From the NCBI RefSeq assembly GCF_003987185.1, contig NZ_PIPS01000003.1:286654-350653 (forward strand): DNA of 64,000 bases, in the 5' to 3' direction. The translations under genes were made by a program, and so were the position numbers. Source of the stretch: Idiomarina aquatica (GTDB lineage Bacteria; Pseudomonadota; Gammaproteobacteria; Enterobacterales; Alteromonadaceae). The notes under the pieces were generated by a model. That model was not told where the DNA came from. It made no database searches and saw only the letters and a program-made list of their open reading frames with translations. Shown piece by piece: positions 1-9,347 of this stretch (position 1 is its first letter; each line of letters starts with the position of its first letter).

Positions 1-641
1 GGAACCAGCACTTTACCACCCATGTGACCGCATTTTTTCACCGAAGCTAACTGATCCTCAAAGTGAACACCGGCAGCGCCAGCCTGAATCATTCGTTTCA
101 TTAACTCATAAGCGTTCAGCACCCCGCCGAATCCGGCTTCGGCATCGGCAACGATGGGGGCAAAGTAATCGATGTAACGGTCATCTTCCGGAGTTATGCC
201 TTTTGACCACTGAATCTGGTCCGCGCGGGCAAACGAGTTGTTGATTCGTTCAACCACCGTGGGTACCGAATCAACCGGGTATAAGGATTGATCGGGGTAC
301 ATGCTGCAGGCACTGTTGTTGTCAGCCGCTACTTGCCAGCCGGACAGATAAATTGCTTGCAGACCCGCCTTCACTTGCTGTACCGCCTGGCCGCCGGTTA
401 GCGCGCCAAGTGCATTGACATAGTCTTTACCAAATTTACCCTGCGCTTCACCGTTGATCAGTCGCCATAATTTATTGGCGCCGTTACGCGCGTAGGTATA
501 TTCCGGTTGTACCGAGCCACGCAGGCGTACCACTTCTTCGGCGGAGTAGGGACGCTCGACACCTTGCCAGCGTGGATCTGACTGCCATTGTTCCTGGAGC
601 TTTTTGGCTTGTGCCGCTTGAGAGAGAGATTGTGTTGTCAT
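1..641 (-). CDS. aceA: Isocitrate lyase, C-terminal part cut off by the window edge
   Basis: Isocitrate lyase splits isocitrate into glyoxylate and succinate in the glyoxylate shunt. Reading the minus strand from the ATG at 639-641 gives about 213 residues with no stop before the edge. The N-terminus ([14 protein letters not shown]) is followed by the family pattern of a substrate-barrel enzyme: WQVAADNN, then a DAEAGFGG segment, then KKCGHMGGK, the conserved active-site cysteine loop, just at the edge. It lies 31 bases downstream of aceB on the same strand, so the two genes are very likely one operon. Identification is firm; only the missing C-terminal half limits it. Confidence 0.93.
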   Translation of the reverse strand, partial: MTTQSLSQAAQAKKLQEQWQSDPRWQGVERPYSAEEVVRLRGSVQPEYTYARNGANKLWRLINGEAQGKFGKDYVNALGALTGGQAVQQVKAGLQAIYLSGWQVAADNNSACSMYPDQSLYPVDSVPTVVERINNSFARADQIQWSKGITPEDDRYIDYFAPIVADAEAGFGGVLNAYELMKRMIQAGAAGVHFEDQLASVKKCGHMGGKVLV

Positions 642-672
642 GATGGTTGTCCTGTATAGCGTTTTGTTATCG

Positions 673-2256
673 TTAGGCCAGCTTTTGGTAGCCGGGTAAG
701 GTTAGAAATTCGACCAGCTCATCGGCGGTGGTGATGTCTTCGAGTAACTGCAGAGCCTCGGCAAAAGGCTCGTTTTGCCAACGCTGTTCACCAACGTGTT
801 GGCGAACCACAGCCGCCTCCTGCTGCAGGTAGTCCCGGAACAGCTGCTTACTGACAATGGTGCCATCGCTGAGTGTCTTTTGATGGCGAATCCACTGCCA
901 GATTGAGGCGCGCGAAATCTCGGCGGTCGCGGCATCCTCCATCAATCCATAGATGGGCACACAGCCTTTACCGTCCAGCCAGGCCGCGATGTATTGCAGT
1001 GAAACGCGAATGTTGGTGCGCATACCGGCTTCGGTGCGTTCACCCTCGCAGGGTTGCAGCAGCAACGCTTGATCGATGTCGTTGTCCTGGTCGCGCAGCA
1101 CCTGCAATTGGTTGTCAGCAGCCATTCCCTCGACGAAGACTTCGCGCACGGTATCGGCCAAGCCGGGATGGGCGATCCACGTGCCATCGTGTCCGTTGTC
1201 CCGTTCGAGTGTCTTGTCCGCACGCACTTTGGCCAGAATTTGCTGATTTTCGGTCGCGTCTTTGCTGGGAATAAACGCCGCCATACCGCCCATGGCGAGA
1301 GCGCCACGCAAATGACACGTGCGTACCAGCAGCCTTGAGTAAGCGTTTAAAAAGGGCTTATCCATACTCACCACCTGACGATCGGGTAAAACGCGATCAG
1401 GATGAGCTTTCAAGGTTTTTATGTAGCTGAAAATGTAGTCCCAGCGACCACAATTCAGCGCGGCAATATGCTCACGCATGCGGTACAGAATTTCGTGCAT
1501 CTGGAATACTGCCGGCAATGTTTCGATAAGCACGGTGGCACGAATGGAACCGGTTTTTACGTTAAAGCGCTTTTCGGTGTAGTGAAAAACGTCTGCCCAC
1601 CAGCCGGCTTCATCACTGTGCTCCAACTTGGGCAAATAAAAATAGACACCGCTGCCGCGTTGCAGGCGAGTTTGGTAGTTGTGAAAGAAGTACAGCGCAA
1701 AATCCATTAAGGCGCCGGCAATGGGTTTGCCGCCCGCATGGATATGCTTTTCCGGCAGATGCAAGCCACGAACCCGGGCAATCAACAATGCTGGGTTTTC
1801 CTTAACGGCATAGTGCTTGCCGGTGTCAGGATCATCGTAGGTCATGCCGCCAAGGTTGGCGTCACGCAGGTTGAGTTGACCGTTGAGCAAACCGTCCCAG
1901 GTTGGCGACTGTGAGTCTTCAAAGTCGGCCATGTAACAATCCACATTTGCATTGAGGGCGTTGATGACCATTTTTCGATCCACCGGGCCGGTAATTTCCA
2001 GCCGCCGTTTGGTCAGGTCCTTTGGTAATTCAGCAATGCGCCAGTTACCGTCCCGGATCGCCTGAGTGGCCGGATCGAAGTCGGGTAATTGGCCGGCATC
2101 GTAGGATGCCTGACGTTGCTTGCGTTTCGCGAGTAGCTGGTGCAATTCGGGCTGGAAGCGCTCGACCAATTCGGTCAAGAAGGCGATGGCGTCATCAGTG
2201 AACAGGGCGCTCGCCTGTTCGTTCAGTGGTTGATTAAATTCGAGTTGGGTGGTCAT
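673..2256 (-). CDS. aceB: Malate synthase A
   Basis: Malate synthase condenses glyoxylate with acetyl-CoA to malate, the second step of the glyoxylate shunt, in the cytoplasm. The 527-residue length matches form A enzymes. Family segments are visible: [25 protein letters not shown], a [16 protein letters not shown] segment, [12 protein letters not shown], and near the C-terminus [13 protein letters not shown] and IWQWI. aceB is first and aceA second in the operon, as in many gammaproteobacteria. The 191-base gap upstream holds a possible extended -10 on the minus strand (TG-A-TATAAA, plus-strand positions 2311-2319) but no good -35, so the promoter is not settled. Confidence 0.96.
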   Translation of the reverse strand: MTTQLEFNQPLNEQASALFTDDAIAFLTELVERFQPELHQLLAKRKQRQASYDAGQLPDFDPATQAIRDGNWRIAELPKDLTKRRLEITGPVDRKMVINALNANVDCYMADFEDSQSPTWDGLLNGQLNLRDANLGGMTYDDPDTGKHYAVKENPALLIARVRGLHLPEKHIHAGGKPIAGALMDFALYFFHNYQTRLQRGSGVYFYLPKLEHSDEAGWWADVFHYTEKRFNVKTGSIRATVLIETLPAVFQMHEILYRMREHIAALNCGRWDYIFSYIKTLKAHPDRVLPDRQVVSMDKPFLNAYSRLLVRTCHLRGALAMGGMAAFIPSKDATENQQILAKVRADKTLERDNGHDGTWIAHPGLADTVREVFVEGMAADNQLQVLRDQDNDIDQALLLQPCEGERTEAGMRTNIRVSLQYIAAWLDGKGCVPIYGLMEDAATAEISRASIWQWIRHQKTLSDGTIVSKQLFRDYLQQEAAVVRQHVGEQRWQNEPFAEALQLLEDITTADELVEFLTLPGYQKLA

Positions 2257-2392
2257 TTTTGAATCCGTTGTTATTAACTTGTTAACACGGATTAAGGTTA
2301 GACCCTGTTCTTTATATCAGTCTAATTTATCAAGCTGATTGCGGGTATTCACTAGAGTAATTTAAAAGGTGGACAAACTGTGGTTAATATTT

Positions 2393-2430
2393 CAGCGGGG
2401 CGTTTATCGCTGAAGCCATAAGCCCCGCTG
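2393..2430. repeat. Inverted repeat in the MCP-aceB gap, possible terminator
   Basis: Two perfect 9-base arms (CAGCGGGGC at 2393-2401 and GCCCCGCTG at 2422-2430) are separated by 20 bases. The element lies just beyond the stop codon of the chemotaxis receptor gene and upstream of aceB, both on the minus strand. A GC-rich stem in that place suggests transcription termination, but the long loop and lack of a T tract are not typical of an intrinsic terminator. Confidence 0.4.
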
Positions 2431-2447
2431 ATGTGACGGTGAATGGG

Positions 2448-4076
2448 TTAGGATACTTTAAAGCGCGCGACCAGACCGTTGAGGTCGACAGCCAGGCGTG
2501 ACAGTTCCTGACTGGAAGCGCTGGTCTGTTCGGCACCCGATGCCGTTGAGTTCGACAGGTCACGGATACTGACCAGGTTCTTATCAACGTCGCGTGCGAC
2601 GTTCGCTTGTTCTTCTGCGGCTGACGCAATTGAGGTATTGTGAGTATTAATCTCACTCACAGCCTGTGCGATTTGTTTCAGCGCTTCGCCGGCCTCACGG
2701 GCGATATCCAGGGTACTGGTGGCTTTTTCCATGCTCCGCTTCATGGTGGTAACAGACATATCACTGGACTGATTAATGGCCTTCACCATGTCTTCAATTT
2801 CGACCGTAGACTGCTGTGTTTTGTGCGCCAGAGAGCGAACCTCGTCGGCTACTACGGCAAAGCCTCGTCCTGATTCACCAGCGCGAGCGGCTTCAATGGC
2901 GGCATTCAGTGCCAGCAAGTTGGTTTGCTCGGCGATACCACGGATAACCTCCAGCACTTTGGTGATATCAGTAACCTTATTGGCCAGCTCGGTCACGCTA
3001 TTAGACGAGTCGCCAATTTCCTGAGACAACTCTTCGATCGCGGTGACGGTTTTGCGGACTCGGTCATTCCCTAACTGCGCCTGCTCATCAGCCGACTCAG
3101 AGGCTTCAGAGGCACTCTGGGCATCCGACGCAACGTTTTCTACGGCCGTGGTTAACTCAGTGACGGCGGTGGCAGCTTGCTCCAGTTCTTCACTTTGTTG
3201 TTGAATGGTACGGGTAGAGTCATCGGTTACCGAGCTCAGCTCCTCGGAAGTTGACGCCAACTGTTCAGACGACTCAGAAATCTTAGCAATCGACTCGCGC
3301 AGCTCGTTTTGGGTTCGTTGTAACTGTTTTAGCAACACCGTCGCTTCGTCATTGCCATCAATCTCTACGCTAGCGGTAAGATCACGAGCGGCAATGGTCT
3401 GCGCAAATTCGACCGCTTGTTGAATCGGTACGACAATACTGCGCGTGAGTACCAGTGCAAACACGATCATCAGAATCAGTGCAACGATAAGCGCGGTGAT
3501 TACACCAATGTTCGCTGAGGTGGCGACATCACCGGCCTGTTCAGTTGCATCAGCAATCAATGCCATTTCCAGCGCCAGCATTTCGTCTAACGCGGCTGAG
3601 ATCTCATCGGTCAGTGGTAATATGCGATTTTCCCGCAGCGACGTAATTGGATCGGTCAGCTGTGCGTCGACGAGTTTTTCGAACTGATCATGAAGCGTCC
3701 AATATTCCTTATCTAGCGCCATGTATTGATTGAACTTTTCACGGGCTTCGGCATTTTCAATGCTGTTGGAGTACTCATCCTGATTGCGTTTCAAGCTTTC
3801 AATGGCTTCATTGAGTTTGTCCATGTAGCCGGGTAAGCGATTCGGGTCGTTAACAAAATTGGTGACGTTAGCCGAATGAATGCGGACCCGAAGAAACTCT
3901 CGATCGAGATCATTGACGTTGTCGACCGCGGGAACCTGAACGTCGGTGATAAAGTCCATTTGGTCAGTCACTACTGCGAGACGATTAAGTGCAAAAATGC
4001 CCAATGCCAGCACTAAAAGGCCAATGATGGCAAAGGCTGCGGACGCACGCACGCCGATAGAAAGCTGTCGAAACAT
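2448..4076 (-). CDS. Methyl-accepting chemotaxis protein
   Basis: A membrane chemoreceptor that signals to CheA/CheW and so to the flagellar motor. It has 542 residues: a first membrane segment at about 10-31, a helical periplasmic sensor at about 32-190 resembling the four-helix-bundle MCP sensor class, a second membrane segment at about 192-212, a HAMP domain to about 265, and the cytoplasmic signalling hairpin. The hairpin tip is unmistakable ([19 protein letters not shown], then [10 protein letters not shown]). The C-terminus ends VARFKVS, with no CheR/CheB-tethering pentapeptide. The ligand cannot be read from sequence. A sigma-28-type promoter lies upstream, which fits control with the flagellar genes. 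Confidence 0.95.
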   Translation of the reverse strand: MFRQLSIGVRASAAFAIIGLLVLALGIFALNRLAVVTDQMDFITDVQVPAVDNVNDLDREFLRVRIHSANVTNFVNDPNRLPGYMDKLNEAIESLKRNQDEYSNSIENAEAREKFNQYMALDKEYWTLHDQFEKLVDAQLTDPITSLRENRILPLTDEISAALDEMLALEMALIADATEQAGDVATSANIGVITALIVALILMIVFALVLTRSIVVPIQQAVEFAQTIAARDLTASVEIDGNDEATVLLKQLQRTQNELRESIAKISESSEQLASTSEELSSVTDDSTRTIQQQSEELEQAATAVTELTTAVENVASDAQSASEASESADEQAQLGNDRVRKTVTAIEELSQEIGDSSNSVTELANKVTDITKVLEVIRGIAEQTNLLALNAAIEAARAGESGRGFAVVADEVRSLAHKTQQSTVEIEDMVKAINQSSDMSVTTMKRSMEKATSTLDIAREAGEALKQIAQAVSEINTHNTSIASAAEEQANVARDVDKNLVSIRDLSNSTASGAEQTSASSQELSRLAVDLNGLVARFKVS

Positions 4077-4123
4077 AAACTTTTCCTAATTATTATTGAT
4101 TTAGATCATGAACGCTTTGACCA

Positions 4124-4150
4124 TTATCGGCTACATGCTCTAAAAACATA
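4124..4150 (-). promoter_or_regulatory. Sigma-28 (FliA) type promoter of the chemoreceptor gene
   Basis: Read on the minus strand, GCCGATAA (4124-4131) matches the sigma-28 -10 element exactly. It is preceded, after an 11-base spacer, by TATGTTTT (4143-4150), which shares 5 of 8 bases with TAAAGTTT; a 12-base spacer would give 6 of 8. The start site would be near 4117, about 40 bases before the receptor ATG. The -35 element lies inside the last codons of argE. Confidence 0.65.
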
Positions 4151-5285
4151 AGGCTCGAATTAAACTTTCTATCGTTTTCTTGGATGAATCTATCGAATCC
4201 ATCGACAAAAACTCATCGGGCTGGTGTGCCTGATTGATCGAACCAGGCCCCATGACGATAGTTTGGCAGCCTAATGCTTGTAAAAAGGGGGCTTCGGTAC
4301 AGTAGTTAACGGCCTGACTTGCCTGTTGACTGACTTTTTCAGCGAGCTTGACCAGGGCGGCATCGGTGGTTTGTTCAAAGCCTGGAATGGGTTCATGCAA
4401 ATGCAGCCACTCGATTTGTGCTTCCGTTTGTTGTTTGAGCTCCGTCAAGTGGCGGTCGATGATACCGTACAGGTCATCAATGGCCATGCCAGGCAATGGT
4501 CGGACATCGATTTGTAGCTCACAACAGCCACAGATCCGATTGGGATTATCACCACCATGGATGCTACCGAGATTAAGCGTGGGTTCGGGTACGGCAAACA
4601 TCGGATTTGAATAGTTATGCGAAAATTCCGATTGGACTTGTAACAATTTACCGATCACCTGATGCATCACCTCAATAGCGTTAATACCTAGCTTAGGATC
4701 CGAACTGTGACCGGAACGCCCGATCACCCGAATGGCTTCACTTAAATGCCCTTTATGAGCGCAAACCGGCCGCATACTGGTCGGTTCACCAATAATGCAG
4801 GTGTCCGGCTTAAGGTTGTTGAACATCGACAATTGGCGCGCGCCATCCATGGTGGTTTCTTCGTCCGCCGTCGCCAGAATCATCAGCGGTTTTTGCTGAG
4901 CAGCACTGGGCAGGTTTTTTAACACCTCGATGATAAAGGCAAAAAAGCCTTTCATATCAATACTACCCAAGCCATACCAGCGATTGTCTTTCTCGGTCAG
5001 TTGAAATGGGTCCAGGCTCCAGCGCTGGGCATCGTAGGGAACCGTATCGGTGTGTCCGGACAGCAGCAAACCGCCGGCACCAGTACCCCGACGTGCCAGT
5101 AGGTTGTACTTACCCGGTTTATTTTCCAGTTCATTGATCTCGCATTGAAAGCCCAGCGCTTCCAGCCAGGTTGCGAGCAAATCAATGACACCTTTGTTGG
5201 AGTGGTCCCAACCTGGATCCATGCTGCTGATGGAAGGAGTAGCAATTAACTGCTGGTACATGGAAAAAAAGGAAGGTATCGACAT
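4140..5285 (-). CDS. argE: Acetylornithine deacetylase
   Basis: Releases acetate from N-acetylornithine to give ornithine, in the cytoplasm. The 381-residue length is normal for ArgE of the M20 metallopeptidase family. Metal-binding and catalytic signatures are present: LLSGHTDTVPYD (first metal His and catalytic Asp) and ATADEETTMDGAR (catalytic Glu pair), followed by a dimerisation domain starting around GHLSEAIRVIGRSGHSSDP. It is divergent from the argC operon across a 107-base shared control region, the classic argE / argCBH arrangement. ArgE and the ArgA domain of the argH(A) product together imply the linear acetyl cycle. Confidence 0.95.
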   Translation of the reverse strand: MSIPSFFSMYQQLIATPSISSMDPGWDHSNKGVIDLLATWLEALGFQCEINELENKPGKYNLLARRGTGAGGLLLSGHTDTVPYDAQRWSLDPFQLTEKDNRWYGLGSIDMKGFFAFIIEVLKNLPSAAQQKPLMILATADEETTMDGARQLSMFNNLKPDTCIIGEPTSMRPVCAHKGHLSEAIRVIGRSGHSSDPKLGINAIEVMHQVIGKLLQVQSEFSHNYSNPMFAVPEPTLNLGSIHGGDNPNRICGCCELQIDVRPLPGMAIDDLYGIIDRHLTELKQQTEAQIEWLHLHEPIPGFEQTTDAALVKLAEKVSQQASQAVNYCTEAPFLQALGCQTIVMGPGSINQAHQPDEFLSMDSIDSSKKTIESLIRALCF

Positions 5286-5304
5286 AGATAATTATCCATA
5301 AAAG

Positions 5305-5333
5305 TTGCATAAATATATTTATTCGGATATTCT
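5305..5333 (+). promoter_or_regulatory. Sigma-70 promoter of the argC operon
   Basis: TTGCAT (5305-5310) and TATTCT (5328-5333) are separated by exactly 17 bases and point toward argC, 60 bases upstream of its start. The palindrome described in the next entry sits in the spacer, where a bound repressor would block RNA polymerase. Confidence 0.6.
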
Positions 5334-5346
5334 GCACAAAAATTCA
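5307..5346. promoter_or_regulatory. Candidate ArgR operator (two ARG-box-like sites)
   Basis: Site 1 is the 18-base near-perfect palindrome at 5307-5324 (GCAT, AAATATATTT, ATTC; one mismatched pair). Site 2 is TGCAC-AAAA-ATTCA at 5333-5346, which fits the TGAAT-N4-ATTCA layout of ARG boxes with a perfect right half. The sites lie between divergent argE and argC and overlap the argC promoter, as ArgR operators do in enteric bacteria. Their centres are about 24 bases apart rather than the usual 21, so the call is tentative. Confidence 0.45.
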
Positions 5347-5392
5347 CTTGTTCACCACTGAAGCAGAAAATCGTCGTAAAGGAAATAGCCGC

Positions 5393-6409
5393 GTGAAGAA
5401 AAACTCGTCCTTAACTGCCGTTGTTATCGGTGCCAGTGGTTACGCTGGTTCTGAACTGTGTCGTTTGGTGGCGCGGCATCCATTATTGACCCTTGCTGGC
5501 TGCTTTGTTTCTGAAGGCAGTGTTGATGCCGGTACGAAGTTGTCGGTGCTGTACCCAAAGCTTCGGGGTGTGGTGGATTTGCCATTACAGGGGCTGGACA
5601 GCCTGTCACTGAAGCAAATCAAAGCAACAGCGCAGGTGGTGTTTATTGCCACTGAACATGAGGCCGCCGCGCAGTTGGCCTATCAGTTATATGACAACAA
5701 ACGCATTATCATTGACTTATCCGGCGCTCATCGTTTAGCAGAGGCACAGGACTATGTCACCCATTACGGTTTTTCTCATCCGCATCCGCAATTGCTGAGC
5801 GAAGCCGTCTATGGCCTTGCTGAATGGCATACCGGCTTACTGGCAAACGCTAATCTTATCGCGGTACCGGGCTGCTACCCCACCGCAACCTTACTGGCAT
5901 TGAAGCCGGTGCAGCATCTATTGGCGTCGCAACCGGTGATTGTCAACGCGGTATCCGGAGTAACGGGTGCCGGCCGCAAGCCGACGCATAAAACGCTGGG
6001 AGCCGAGCTATCGCTGCAGGGTTATGGGGTATTTAATCACCGTCATCAGCCTGAAATTGAGCAGCACGGGCAGACAGCGGTGGTCTTCACGCCGCACCTG
6101 GGGGCGTTTAAACGGGGCATTTTAGCCACGCTGTACCTGCAACTTGCCGAAGGGACATCGTGTCAAGACGTTGCCGAGGCTTATGCCGTGTATCAAAAAC
6201 ATCCGTGCGTGCGGGTTGGATACCAACATACACCGGCGATTCAGGACGTCGAGCACAGCGGTTACTGCGATATTGGCTGGCATCGTAAAGGGACTCAACT
6301 GATTGTTTTTGCTGCCATTGATAACTTGCTAAAGGGGGCCGCAAGCCAGGCCTTGCAGTGTCTTAACCTGCGTTTTGGTGAGCCGCAAACAACCGGGGTG
6401 CCGTTATGA
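5393..6409 (+). CDS. argC: N-acetyl-gamma-glutamyl-phosphate reductase
   Basis: Reduces N-acetylglutamyl phosphate to the semialdehyde with NADPH, the third step to arginine. The N-terminal Rossmann motif VVIGASGYAGSEL and the catalytic cysteine loop VPGCYPTATLL are clear, and the length (338 residues) is normal. The frame is open upstream to a TTG at 5348, but I chose the GTG at 5393 because AAAGGAA lies just before it and the extra 15 residues do not look like the family N-terminus. First gene of argCBFGH(A); its stop overlaps the argB start (ATGA). Confidence 0.94.
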   Translation: MKKNSSLTAVVIGASGYAGSELCRLVARHPLLTLAGCFVSEGSVDAGTKLSVLYPKLRGVVDLPLQGLDSLSLKQIKATAQVVFIATEHEAAAQLAYQLYDNKRIIIDLSGAHRLAEAQDYVTHYGFSHPHPQLLSEAVYGLAEWHTGLLANANLIAVPGCYPTATLLALKPVQHLLASQPVIVNAVSGVTGAGRKPTHKTLGAELSLQGYGVFNHRHQPEIEQHGQTAVVFTPHLGAFKRGILATLYLQLAEGTSCQDVAEAYAVYQKHPCVRVGYQHTPAIQDVEHSGYCDIGWHRKGTQLIVFAAIDNLLKGAASQALQCLNLRFGEPQTTGVPL

Positions 6410-7158
6410 GCGGCGTTGTTGAAGTGATCAAGATAGGCGGTAGTTTGCTGGCGCAGCCTGCACAGTTACGAGCCTTATTTGCGGGGCTGGCACAGCAACA
6501 GCACAGCACCGTCATCGTGCATGGCGGCGGTGCTGCCGTTGACAACTGGTTGGCAGGCATGGGTCTACAAACCGAAAAGCGTGACGGGCTCAGGGTCAGT
6601 CACGAGCAACAGATGCCGCTGATTGTCGGAGCTCTGGCCGGTTATGCCAATAAACAGCTCATGAGTTATGCGATTGAAGCCGGACTGCAGCCCACCGGTC
6701 TCAGCTTGTGGGAAACCGGAATGCGGTGCAAAGCGCTGTCGAGTGAACTGGGACAAGTGGGCATTTGCGACGAGGAGCAAAGCCAGGTATCTGAATGGAT
6801 GAACTGGTTACTCGAGCACTCACACCTCAGCATCATCAGTTGCATCGGCTTTGACGCTAACGGCGGCTGGTACAACGTTAACGCGGATAATGCCGCAGCG
6901 GCACTCGCGCAAATGTTGAAGGCCAAACTGACCTTTGTTACTGACGTAGATGGTGTTTACGACCAGCAGCAACAGTTGATCCCGCAACTCGATTCGGCAA
7001 GGTACCGGCACCTGTGCCAACAGGGCGTCATTTCCGGGGGAATGAAGGTAAAAGTGGACAGTGCCCTGGCGACCGCCAGGCAGTTGCGACGCAGTGTGCG
7101 AATCTGCGGGTGCGCGTGCCTCACCCGCCCAGAATCCGGCACCACGATCGTTGACTGA
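6406..7158 (+). CDS. argB: Acetylglutamate kinase
   Basis: Phosphorylates N-acetylglutamate with ATP. The 250-residue protein has the amino-acid-kinase signatures EVIKIGGSLL at the N-terminus, VIVHGGGAAVD, and near the C-terminus VTDVDGVYD and GVISGGMKVKVDSAL. The short N-terminus lacks the extra helix found in arginine-inhibited hexameric kinases, so it probably resembles the arginine-insensitive E. coli type; feedback control would then fall on the acetylglutamate synthase domain of the argH(A) product. Translationally coupled to argC through a 4-base overlap. Confidence 0.95.
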   Translation: MSGVVEVIKIGGSLLAQPAQLRALFAGLAQQQHSTVIVHGGGAAVDNWLAGMGLQTEKRDGLRVSHEQQMPLIVGALAGYANKQLMSYAIEAGLQPTGLSLWETGMRCKALSSELGQVGICDEEQSQVSEWMNWLLEHSHLSIISCIGFDANGGWYNVNADNAAAALAQMLKAKLTFVTDVDGVYDQQQQLIPQLDSARYRHLCQQGVISGGMKVKVDSALATARQLRRSVRICGCACLTRPESGTTIVD

Positions 7159-7179
7159 TTTATTGACTTAGGTTTTACC

Positions 7180-8142
7180 ATGAAAGACACCACGACCCTA
7201 CCGACAAACCTATTGTCGGGTTGCGAACTCAGCGCTGAGCAACTGCAGCAGGTGCTGAGCATCGCACAACAACAGAAAGCCCGGCCGCAGGCCTATCAAC
7301 AACTGTTGGCCGGCAAAAGCATCGCGACAATCTTTGAAAAACCAAGCCTGCGTACCCGGGTTTCCTTTGCCGTTGGCATGCAAAAGCTGGGCGGGCAGGC
7401 CATTTACCTGGATGAGCAGGGGCAAGGGCTGGGACAGCGCGAGAGTATTGCGGATTACGCAAAAAACTTATCCTGCTGGTGTGACGCGATTGTCGCACGA
7501 GTGCTTCAGCACGAGACCCTGCAGGAACTGGCCAAACACGCATCGGTGCCGGTCATCAACAGCTTGTGTGATCGCTATCACCCATGCCAGGCGCTGGCTG
7601 ACTGCCTGACGCTGCAGGAGCAATTCGGTTCACTTGATGGGTTGCATCTGGTGTATTGCGGCGATGGCAACAACGTAACCCGCTCGCTGATGTTGTATGC
7701 GGCGATGCTTGGCGCCAAGGTGACATCCGTGACGCCGGCTGATCGGGCCATTGAGCAAAGCTGGCTGGACGATATTAATGCACAGGCCGGCGGGAAGGCG
7801 CATAACGCCACCCACTTTGATGACCTCGGCGCGGTGGATGTCTTATATACCGACACCTGGGTGTCGATGGGAGACGATACCCCACTACAGCAGGTGAAAG
7901 AAAAATTTCTGCCCTATCAAATTAATGCACAACGGGTTGCCCAGCTTAAGCCCCGTGCAGTGATGCACTGTCAGCCGGTACACCGCGGTTACGAAGTGAC
8001 CTCGGAGGTCATTGACAGTGATTTGTCTCTTTGTCTGCAACAGGCCGAAAACCGCCTGTATGCCCAGAATGCGTTACTGAGCATGATGCTCAGTGATAGT
8101 TGTGCTTTTGCCGCTGCTACTGATTTAAGGAATGCCTCATGA
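7180..8142 (+). CDS. argF: Ornithine carbamoyltransferase
   Basis: Transfers the carbamoyl group from carbamoyl phosphate to ornithine, giving citrulline. The 320-residue protein has the carbamoyl-phosphate loop [12 protein letters not shown], the HPCQALAD motif and the ornithine loop DTWVSMGDD. The usual HCLP motif reads HCQP ([12 protein letters not shown]), an unusual Leu-to-Gln change next to the catalytic cysteine. The SMG loop argues for ornithine rather than acetyl- or succinylornithine as substrate, in line with argE upstream. Third gene of the operon, 21 bases after argB and overlapping argG by 4 bases. Confidence 0.92.
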   Translation: MKDTTTLPTNLLSGCELSAEQLQQVLSIAQQQKARPQAYQQLLAGKSIATIFEKPSLRTRVSFAVGMQKLGGQAIYLDEQGQGLGQRESIADYAKNLSCWCDAIVARVLQHETLQELAKHASVPVINSLCDRYHPCQALADCLTLQEQFGSLDGLHLVYCGDGNNVTRSLMLYAAMLGAKVTSVTPADRAIEQSWLDDINAQAGGKAHNATHFDDLGAVDVLYTDTWVSMGDDTPLQQVKEKFLPYQINAQRVAQLKPRAVMHCQPVHRGYEVTSEVIDSDLSLCLQQAENRLYAQNALLSMMLSDSCAFAAATDLRNAS

Positions 8143-9347
8143 ATAAAGTTGTACTCGCCTATTCCGGAGGGTTAGATACCTCCGCCATTGTTCCCTGGTT
8201 AAAAGAGCATTACGACTGTGACGTTGTTGCCTTTGTCGCCGATGTCGGGCAGGGGGCAGAAGAGCTGGCCGGAGTGGAAGAAAAAGCCAAAGCTTCAGGT
8301 GCCAGTGAATGCTATGTGGTGGATCTGAAAGAAGAGTTTGCCCGGGCATATATTTATCCCACCCTAAAAACCGGTGCCGTGTACGAGGGAACCTATCTGC
8401 TGGGAACCGCGATGGCGCGCCCGATTATTGCCAAAGCGCAGGTCGAGATCGCACGAAAAGTGGGTGCTGATGCGCTGGCGCACGGCTGCACCGGGAAAGG
8501 CAATGATCAAGTTCGGTTTGAATCCTGCTACGCAGCGCTGGCCCCAGATCTAACCGTGATTGCGCCCTGGCGTGAGTGGCAGCTAGACAGCCGTGAATCG
8601 TTGTTAAACTACCTGGCAGAACGCGATATTCCGTGCTCTGCGTCTGCTACCAAAATATACAGTCGTGACGCCAACGCCTGGCATATTTCGCACGAAGGCG
8701 GCGAGTTGGAAGACCCGTGGAACGAGCCGAGCGCACAAGTCTGGACACTGACTAACTCACCTGAACAGGCGCCGGATGAGCCGGAATATCTGTCAGTGAC
8801 GTTGGAAAAAGGTGAAATCACGGCGGTTAACGGTGCGTCCTTGTCGCCGCTTGGCTGTTTGGAAACACTCAATCAACTGGCTGCCAAACATGGTGTCGGA
8901 CGGGTTGATATTGTTGAAAATCGATTGGTGGGCATGAAAAGCCGTGGTTGCTACGAAACGCCCGGGGGCACCGTGATGATGGCAGCGTTGCAGGCAATCG
9001 ATGAACTGGTACTGGATAAAGCAAGCCGTAGCTGGAAGTCGCAACTGAGTGAGCAGTTTGCGCAATTGCTTTATGACGGACGTTGGTTTACGCCGTTAAA
9101 ACAGTCGGTTTTGGCGGCCGCTGAAGCGCTGGCAGAAAAAGCCACTGGCGAGGTGGTGCTGAAGCTCTACAAAGGCCAGGCAACAGCGGTGAAAAAGCGC
9201 TCGCCCTATTCCTTGTACAGTGAAGACTTCGCCACCTTCGGTGCCGATGAGGTCTATAACCAACAGCATGCAGAGGGTTTTATCCGTCTGTTCTCGCTGC
9301 CCAGCCGGATAGCGGCACTGCAGCAGCAAGGAGGCGGCGATGGCTAG
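8139..9347 (+). CDS. argG: Argininosuccinate synthase
   Basis: Joins citrulline and aspartate at the expense of ATP. The N-terminal PP-loop [10 protein letters not shown] is intact and is followed by [22 protein letters not shown], and [15 protein letters not shown], all typical of type 1 ArgG. At 402 residues it has the expected length. It overlaps argF by 4 bases (ATGA) and argH(A) by 8 bases, so the last three genes of the pathway are translationally coupled. Confidence 0.97.
   Translation: MNKVVLAYSGGLDTSAIVPWLKEHYDCDVVAFVADVGQGAEELAGVEEKAKASGASECYVVDLKEEFARAYIYPTLKTGAVYEGTYLLGTAMARPIIAKAQVEIARKVGADALAHGCTGKGNDQVRFESCYAALAPDLTVIAPWREWQLDSRESLLNYLAERDIPCSASATKIYSRDANAWHISHEGGELEDPWNEPSAQVWTLTNSPEQAPDEPEYLSVTLEKGEITAVNGASLSPLGCLETLNQLAAKHGVGRVDIVENRLVGMKSRGCYETPGGTVMMAALQAIDELVLDKASRSWKSQLSEQFAQLLYDGRWFTPLKQSVLAAAEALAEKATGEVVLKLYKGQATAVKKRSPYSLYSEDFATFGADEVYNQQHAEGFIRLFSLPSRIAALQQQGGGDG

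Noticed and set aside
873..1338. Plus-strand open frames of 133 and 94 codons opposite aceB
   Set aside because: Shadows of aceB; no ribosome binding site, and composition (Arg/Pro-rich) is typical of antisense frames.
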